From Hydractinia symbiolongicarpus (taxonomy: Eukaryota > Cnidaria > Hydrozoa > Anthoathecata > Hydractiniidae): a stretch of 64,000 nt of DNA. The stretch is from positions 23,288,501 to 23,352,500 of the forward strand of contig NC_079886.1 in assembly GCF_029227915.1 (NCBI RefSeq), written 5' to 3'. The translations under genes were made by a program, and so were the position numbers. The notes beneath the pieces were generated by a model. That model searched no databases. It saw only the letters and a list, made by a program, of their open reading frames with translations, and was not told the DNA's origin. The first letter of the stretch is position 1. Each line of letters starts with the position of its first letter. This document shows, in pieces, positions 57,425-64,000 of this stretch.

Positions 57425-57430
57425 AATAAA
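57425..57430 (+). terminator. Probable poly(A) signal of PSMC5
   Basis: AATAAA about 250 bases after the PSMC5 stop codon. It is the first canonical hexamer noted downstream. Confidence 0.5.
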
Positions 57431-58892
57431 GATAGACATCATTGCTTAGGTGCATGCACGCCGACATTGTATAAGGCGTTTAAGTCATGTGGTATCCTCG
57501 CTTGTATATTCAGCGTCCAAATGTTAAATATATGCAAATTGTCTAATTGAATTTTTTTTCTTCATAACACGGTAAAACTTTGAAATTGAATTTTTATCCC
57601 CAATCTAGGTGTCATAAATTAAAAAATAATTTCTAAAAATTTCTTTTTTCTTAATCGCTATTTTCAGTGCCCCCTCCATTTTTAACTGCACTTTTTTGGT
57701 CCTGTGCCTTCGTACGAATATATATTTGCGATTTTTATTGGAATATTATAATAAGTCGGATACTACAGAAATTAAGAATAATTATATACATGAAACGAGC
57801 GATTAATTTCTTTGCAAGGCAAATGTCGCGAATTAACTCCGCAAGACAATTCGCAGAAAAAAATCCACGCCTATTTTCTTTTCTTTTTTTGCATCAGCTT
57901 TCGTCAGGATTTGTACAAGGATGCAGTCGGGAGAGAGAAAAATAAGATCTAAAGTGTACTGTACACACCAACCTCAACATCAGGATCTTGTTTCGATTTT
58001 TTGTGATACGGGGGATATAGAAAAAGCAATATCTTAGAGAGTAAGAGTAATAAATAGTTTGAAATATAATTTCGCAGTATAATTGTTCTACACGTTTTTT
58101 TTTTGGTTTTTTTTATATAAGAAACCTGACGAACGGCCTAGTTCTAAAAGATTCTTATTTGTAACCTTAAATTCCATGTTTGTAGTTCCAAACGTTTCTT
58201 ATTTAGTTTCTTAATTTTCCTAGTTAAAAAAGGGTTTCTTATATCAAATAAATACCTAGTTCTAAAAGTTTCTTTAATTTTTGGACTGGTTGATTTTAAA
58301 ATAAAAACATAGCATTTTTCGTTTCAAAGTCTCTTCTAAAAATTCTCAACAACAACGTAATAAAACTACTTACTCTCCAGTGATGATTGTAACAAACAAG
58401 TTTCTAATTTCAGAAATAGACGCAGAGTTTAGCATGAAAAGTTTCTTAATTTTTGGTTTGATTGGTGACTTGATCAGCGAGTCAGAACAAAGGGTTATCA
58501 TACCCGTCAAAACATCCAGAATCTAGGGTCGACGAATTTGTTTTCAAAAAAGACAACCAAGCGACTAACGAGGCTCAATCGATTGTGCCTTTAAATTCAG
58601 CATCTTCGGATTAAACGTTATTTAAATCTAAAAACGGTTAACTACGATGTTAGAACTAAAATAAAAGTTATGTCTCTGTATGTTGAAAAAGATGGAATGA
58701 AGGTTCTTTGCCCTTTTCTCTCCCCCCCCCCCCCGTCCATATAACTAAACAAAACTTAATGTCTTGGTTCAACACACCGATATTGAGGTAAAAGGTTTGT
58801 CAATACGACGGATGGTGGTACTTTCACTATCGTTTTCTCGGAACTAGAATACAAATAAAAAGTTTTGTCAACAAAAACAAATAAGAAAGGCG

Positions 58893-58948
58893 ATGACGAA
58901 TGATTGGGATTCCCCAGAATTATCAAACGAACTTGCTACATACAGCAG
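58893..58948 (+). other. Exon-like segment with ATG and strong splice donor
   Basis: It reads MTNDWDSPELSNELATYS plus two bases, then GTAAGC. The composition is far less AT-biased than the surrounding sequence. The phase (2 left over) does not join in frame to the Argonaute ATG through the acceptor at about 62573. It could be the first exon of an unrecognised gene, an alternative first exon needing another exon between, or a 5' UTR exon with a chance ORF. Confidence 0.35.
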
Positions 58949-59474
58949 GTAAGCATTCTTTGGGTTTTAAAGCAAATAGAAAAAAAAATTTGCTTCTTCT
59001 AGAGAACGTTGTTAAGGTAGCTAGCTAGCTATCTAGAGCTAAAAACAATCATCTAAAAATAATTGCAGTCACAAAAGTCAAAAAACTTCATTTTTAAGCA
59101 TTGATTGAATTACATATACATATAGCTACATGTTCTGATTTTTTTATTAGATATTTGTTTTCAATATTTCAATTTTAGTTGAAAGCTAGGTTGCTATTTT
59201 TGCCAATATATTTGAAAATACACATCAGATACGGTACGATTTGACGAGACAAATCATATTTAAAATTTTGCAAAACGTACCAGTTACTACAAGTCAAATG
59301 CAACAAAAAAGTTTATAGCAGCATGCTCTAATTCTATGACAAGTTGTACGAACTTCTAACCAATCAGCACTCAGAAATTATCTGCAGTAAGTTAGAAGAC
59401 AAAAAAAGCTTTTTCAAGTTTTTTTTACCCACATAAAATTTGATATGGATAAAAAGGAGCGTTTTACTAAAAAT

Positions 59475-60765
59475 AGGAACCAGCAGTAGCTAGCAGTATT
59501 TTGAAGTAACCACCAGACAACCACCTGTATTTTGAAGTAACCAACGGAGAACCAGCATTTTTTTAAGTGACCACAAAAGAACGACCAGTTAAATAGATAA
59601 AACGAAATAAGCACAACTACCGCTTCGAATGTGGAACATTTTATGATCTACACAACAGTTCATGACTTTCCCTAATGTTTATTACCGGTGTGACGCGGGC
59701 TTTATGCAACAGTTGAGACACAAAAGGCTTTTAAAACCACACACAAGAATTTAACTTGCTACGAAACGGCTGTTGGTTTTCGACTTTAGTGACTTACACG
59801 AAAGTCTAGCTGATGGCTGCAAAAAACAAACTGGCTTTTTTTTTCGGCATGTATGTAATTTGCAGACTCAAACATATAGATATATCTAGAATTTTTATCT
59901 TCTCTAGCTCTGGTCATGTTTTCATCCAGAATGAGTCTTGTTGAAACATGTCCTTATAATATACTTTTCGAAAAAAAATATTGAACCAGCGAGCAAAGTG
60001 CGCTTGTCTGTTCATTGTGCAAAACGAATGTGAGCATTTTAACTGTTTCGTAGCCCCTTTTACAAAAACAAAATTAATATTTTAAAATGACGAACTAATA
60101 TCTGAGTTGTAAACCAAATATGAGACATTTTTTCCTTTGGTAGACAAGGTATTAGTAAATGTTGATGAATGAATTAGTAAATGTTGTGGAGAAACATCAC
60201 GGCATCCGGCAGAAAATATCAGTTTGTTTTTCTCACATGGTTTCTGTTCAAGTAAAAAAATTATGCTTTTGATATGAACGTTTTTTCCTTGAAACGTGTT
60301 ACATTTTTTTTTAAAAGAATGAACTTTATTCTTGAAAATAGTATTTTCGTTCTGTTCTTCTTGTTTCCATTATTGCCTTTAGGCAAAATAAATAAATAAA
60401 TAACTTAAGTTGGTTAATTATTGAGAATTCCGCGAATTTTATTCATGTTTTCGAAAATTAATCTTCACGGAATCCATTTCTTGAATCTCTTGAAAACAAC
60501 TTAAAAGTATCTGGTTAGCAAGAGCATAAAGTATCAGAAAAAACCCCTGGGAAATAGGTGCCCTTTTATTTTTCATATTTGGTAGTTTAAGATCATGAAG
60601 TGTTGTGCATAACAATCACAACACCTGGACTGGAGTAAATTAATTATAACTGCTGGTTCTCTTGGGGTTACTTAAAACAACGGCTAGTTCTCTGGTGGTT
60701 ACTTCATAATACTGGTAATTCTCTGGTGATCACTTTGAAATACTGCTGGTTACTGTTGGTTACTA
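59475..60765. repeat. Inverted repeat clusters, relic of a fold-back element
   Basis: The left cluster (59475-59590) has about three copies of AACCAGCAG, TATTTTGAAGTAACCACC. The right cluster (60646-60765) has about four copies of the reverse complement (GGTGGTTACTT, CTGCTGGTT). About 1 kb lies between them with no gene seen. Confidence 0.65.
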
Positions 60766-62050
60766 CTTTTAGTATCTACAAAAAAGGAGACAAATAAAAT
60801 TTAATTTTGAGTTTTAAAAAGAAGAAGCTCTTTAGATTTTATAAGCATACAATTGGGAATGAGAAGAAGATTTCCGAATTGTAAAGACCTTTAGTTAAAT
60901 TTGACGTCTTAGTAGCTACTGTTTTGTCCATTCCCCTCTTTTCTTGTGTTTTTAAATTTCCTTTTATTCTTTCAACTATCACAACAATTATTATCACTAA
61001 TACATCCTCTGCATCTGCAATTTTTTATAAAAACACAGAAAAGAAAGTGCACAACTTGTTGTAACGTGTATACAGGAAATAACATTTGTAAATCGTATTC
61101 AGAAAGTTAGTATATACATCAAGTTGTATGACAAATCGTGTTATGTATCTGTCATTTAACTCCAGACACTTTTTAAATAATAATCCTTTGAATCTGGCAA
61201 TTCTTTTTACTGGTTCAAAATTCTATGTTATCATTGTTTTATTATTCATGACTAACCTGGATTAACAAGTGTACTACTGGAATATGTGCTTCAAGCCCCA
61301 GAACAATGCTAGCATAAGTGTTTTGTAACTCTGGACACTTCTTGCATATTTAAGAGGATTTAGGTTAACCCACAAACAAAAATTAAAAAGGCGGTTTTAA
61401 AAAATGTTTTGCTATATTTTTGGCAATAGTGTTACAGAAAGTTTAGCCGTCCCCTAATGGCCACACTGGTTGGCATCTATATATAACCCTGTTTTGCTTT
61501 TGTTTAACACTTGAAGCCTAATTTAAGAGCAAGATCTTCCATTTTAAAATGATCTAAATTTTGTCTATTTAGTCAAGTGCTTACAGCTAGTATAAAATAA
61601 TACACTAAAAACCCTAATACACGAAAGTCTTAAAGTCAGAGATCTTTGCATTCTATCAGAATGCAGTCAAATGGAAACTAGGCCTTAACTCTCTGTGTGT
61701 GTCTACTTCTAAAAGGAAAGGTAGATTTGACGCATTTTTGTGTAAAAAATGAACTAACATAAATGTAGTTACTAAGATGCGTGCTGTTTCTAAAACAAAA
61801 TGGTTTGAGGTATAGGATCATAACTCAAAAATGAAAGTATTTGATTGCCATCAAAATTACACTGCAAAATATTTCCTGTGAATTAAAACTCTTGATGTTA
61901 TTCTGCCTAAAAAATCTGATCAGTTAAAAAGGATGTTCACTGCTAAATAGACCATTTGTAAACGGATCATTTGACTATTTTATCCTTGATATTATGAGTG
62001 TAAAGTTGTGTGGAAGCCTGGACTTACTTCTAATTTCACCAAGCGCCCAA

Positions 62051-62106
62051 TCAATTTATATTATATTATCAATTTATATTAAATTATCAATTTATATTAA
62101 ATTTAT
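62051..62106. repeat. Three tandem copies of TATCAATTTATATTAAAT-like unit
   Basis: AT-rich units of about 17 bp, 475 bp upstream of the Argonaute ATG. Confidence 0.8.
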
Positions 62107-62580
62107 ATACAAGTGAAATCGCCATCTCAGCCTCAGTCGTCTTGCAGTTAATGTGTAGTACTGAACGTTCAATATTGGATGGGAAATTGTTCCTAAATTT
62201 TAAAGAACTTTTTGCTGCTCTTTGTGAAATCTATTGTCAAGCTTTATATCTTATTTTCTCTCTGGGTTATCATAATACTTAAACACCAAAAATTGTTGTC
62301 AACAGACACAAAATAAAGTGCTAAATTTGATGCCATAAGTTTTCTATTTTCATTCTTTAATATACTGCCAATAACTTGTTTATGAACTTGCTAAAAAAAC
62401 CAGAAAAAGATTACTACAAATCCTAAAATCTAAGGAATTTTTTTTTCAAAAAATGACTTGTTTTTATTCTCATTCAGGGTACTTCAGGCTGCGTATAAAC
62501 ACTACAAAATTGCAGCCTTATAAATATTAGACTTGCAATCAGTTTATTTGAATTTTTGAATAAACATTTTATAGTGCAAA

Positions 62581-64000
62581 ATGCCTAAGAAAAAAAAGCG
62601 AGGAAGACAAACTCAACATGAAAGTAAACCTTCTTCTACTAATGCACCTCAAGCATCTGCATCGTCTTCATCTGAACCGACAAAAAGTGAGACAATTTCT
62701 GCTTCAGCGTCATCAAAACAAACAGTGAACGTGGAAGACATATCTCCAAAAATTAAAGAAATTAGCATACAATCTAATGAAATAAATAAAATACAATCTG
62801 AACCTGATGCTATCGCAAAAAAGGAAGGCGCTTCATCTTCGATCAGCGTGGTTACTATTCCTTTGCAAGAGCAGAAAGTTAAGCACGTTCCTCCGCCATC
62901 TTTAGTTCCAGAGCAAGCTAAAAGAAAAAGTCAAAAAACTATGATTGTCCAAGGAGCTGGAGGATCTGTTGGTGCCACTAGTAACCAAATGCAACCGCCA
63001 CATGTAGAACCTGGAAAAAAGAATTACGGAACAGATGGTCGCAAGATAGCAGTGCACGCAAATCATTTCGAAATGAAAATCAACATCCCAAATCGCATGA
63101 TATATCACTATGATGTTCAATTTCATTTTCCTTGGAAACGAGAAGTACGAAAAGCTGACAGACCTTTTCTTATTAAAGTGATTGAAGCGTTAAAGAGGAA
63201 ATATGGAAAGGATGTCATGGGGAGTCCATCTTCCATTGTTTTTGATGGTTTAAAGAATATATACACATGCCAAAAGATGAACTTCCCATCTGGTGAATTT
63301 ATTGGGACTGTTTCGGAAAAACAAGACGCAGAATCGGTAAAAGAAATTGAAATGACAGTGAAAGTAAAATTTGTTGGTTCTGTGGACACTCAACACGCTG
63401 TGGAGGAATATATGCGAAGAGGTACAACCGCTACTCGTCCTAATGATTCCATCCAAGCCCTAAACATCATTTTGGGTATGACTCCACAGTTAAAATTTGA
63501 GACTTTAGGAAGGAGTTATTTCAATCCTGTGAAAGAAGCCAATGGTGTCATTGATCTTGGTGGCGGTAAATCTCTGTGGGTGGGTACGTTTCAATCTGTT
63601 CGTTTGGGTTGGAAACCAATGCTGAACGTTGATATGGCAAATAAACCAGCATACGAACAGTCACCAATTACTACCTTCGTGAACACACTTTTGGCGCCAC
63701 CTGTACGTGGACCGAGGCATCATCCTTCTGCAAGACCGCCAAACGAACTGAAAGAAATACCCGATAAAAAAGGTTTCCGAAAGGTTGAGGATGAGTTAAA
63801 GCAGTTGAAGATAAAATTTTTGAGACCCGATGGACAAAAGCGTGAGTATCGTATTAACAAGTTGATGGAGCGTGCTTCAATTTTGAAGATGAAACAGGAC
63901 GATGGAAAAGTGTTAACCATTCAGCAATACTTTCAACAACAATATAATTTCACGCTCAAGTATCCAAATCTGCCGTGTTTGCATGTTGGAGATCCTAAAA
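62581..64000 (+). CDS. AGO: Argonaute protein, N-terminal half (runs off the window)
   Basis: A small-RNA-guided silencing protein of the Ago clade. The frame is open from the ATG at 62581 to the window end (473 codons and one base), with no intron. Residues 1-140 are low-complexity, Ser/Lys/Gln-rich and start with the basic MPKKKKRGRQ. The N domain starts near GTDGRKIAVHANHFEM (about 149), with IYHYDVQF following. Linker L1 holds LGRSYFNPV, VIDLGGGKSLWVGTFQSVRL and WKPMLNVDMA. The PAZ domain follows (from about 360) with KREYRINKLMERA, VLTIQQYFQQQYN and LKYPNLPCLHVG. The MID and PIWI domains would follow outside the window. This start is chosen because upstream sequence ends in an acceptor-like TTTTATAG six bases before the ATG. 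Cnidarians usually have two AGO genes; which one this is was not resolved. Confidence 0.95.
   Translation, partial: MPKKKKRGRQTQHESKPSSTNAPQASASSSSEPTKSETISASASSKQTVNVEDISPKIKEISIQSNEINKIQSEPDAIAKKEGASSSISVVTIPLQEQKVKHVPPPSLVPEQAKRKSQKTMIVQGAGGSVGATSNQMQPPHVEPGKKNYGTDGRKIAVHANHFEMKINIPNRMIYHYDVQFHFPWKREVRKADRPFLIKVIEALKRKYGKDVMGSPSSIVFDGLKNIYTCQKMNFPSGEFIGTVSEKQDAESVKEIEMTVKVKFVGSVDTQHAVEEYMRRGTTATRPNDSIQALNIILGMTPQLKFETLGRSYFNPVKEANGVIDLGGGKSLWVGTFQSVRLGWKPMLNVDMANKPAYEQSPITTFVNTLLAPPVRGPRHHPSARPPNELKEIPDKKGFRKVEDELKQLKIKFLRPDGQKREYRINKLMERASILKMKQDDGKVLTIQQYFQQQYNFTLKYPNLPCLHVGDPK

Larger units (their letters stand above)
57175..62580. other. Region between PSMC5 and the Argonaute ORF
   Basis: It contains PSMC5's 3' UTR, repeated TAGTTCTAAAAG words at about 58135-58275, a 13-C run at 58722-58734, an exon-like ATG segment (58893-58948), a large inverted-repeat relic (59475-60765) and a short tandem repeat (62051-62106). 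Much of 58.9-62.6 kb could be a 5' UTR intron of the Argonaute gene, since its ATG is preceded by TTTTATAG, an acceptor-like site. Confidence 0.45.

Noticed and set aside
62902-63920. Several minus-strand open frames
   Set aside because: Antisense shadows of the Argonaute ORF.

Overview
The window reads as AT-rich nuclear DNA of an animal, most likely an early-branching one such as a cnidarian. The evidence is intron-dense genes with short, phase-consistent GT-AG exons, animal-wide housekeeping genes (CCDC93, an SLC12 Na-K-Cl cotransporter, YME1L1, PSMC5, Argonaute), and a dense load of DNA transposons and broken LINEs. The cnidarian assignment is an inference from gene style and element types; nothing in the window fixes the species.

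Layout. At 1-9107 (+) lies the C-terminal part of CCDC93 in 13 exons. At 11818-16877 (-) is a complete eight-exon Na-K-Cl cotransporter, tail to tail with CCDC93. At 19604-30331 (-) is a complete 15-exon YME1L1 i-AAA protease with a 4.2-kb intron holding a miRNA-like hairpin. From about 30.3 to 48.4 kb is an accessory block with no recognised host gene. It holds a LINE fragment, a 3.7-kb terminal-inverted-repeat transposon carrying an intron-containing XPG/FEN-like nuclease gene with a cysteine-rich tail, two small TIR elements, a 3.1-kb hAT element with a nearly intact transposase, a second 5'-truncated LINE whose reverse transcriptase holds a PHD-like zinc finger, and several simple repeats. 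At 50748-57174 (+) is a complete 14-exon PSMC5 (Rpt6). From 62581 to the window end (+) is the intronless N-terminal half of an Argonaute.

The host genes do not form a pathway: endosomal recycling (CCDC93), ion transport, mitochondrial inner-membrane proteolysis (YME1L1), proteasomal unfolding (PSMC5) and small-RNA silencing (AGO). The best candidate for something unusual is the 34396-38133 element. Its protein shows the acidic-residue pattern of FEN1/XPG nucleases inside a unit with matching inverted termini and a plausible 3-bp target duplication. I recall XPG-type nucleases from Academ transposons, which it may belong to; the family assignment needs a database search.

All exon boundaries were read by eye from splice sites, reading-frame continuity and remembered family sequence. 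No alignment or RNA evidence was available.
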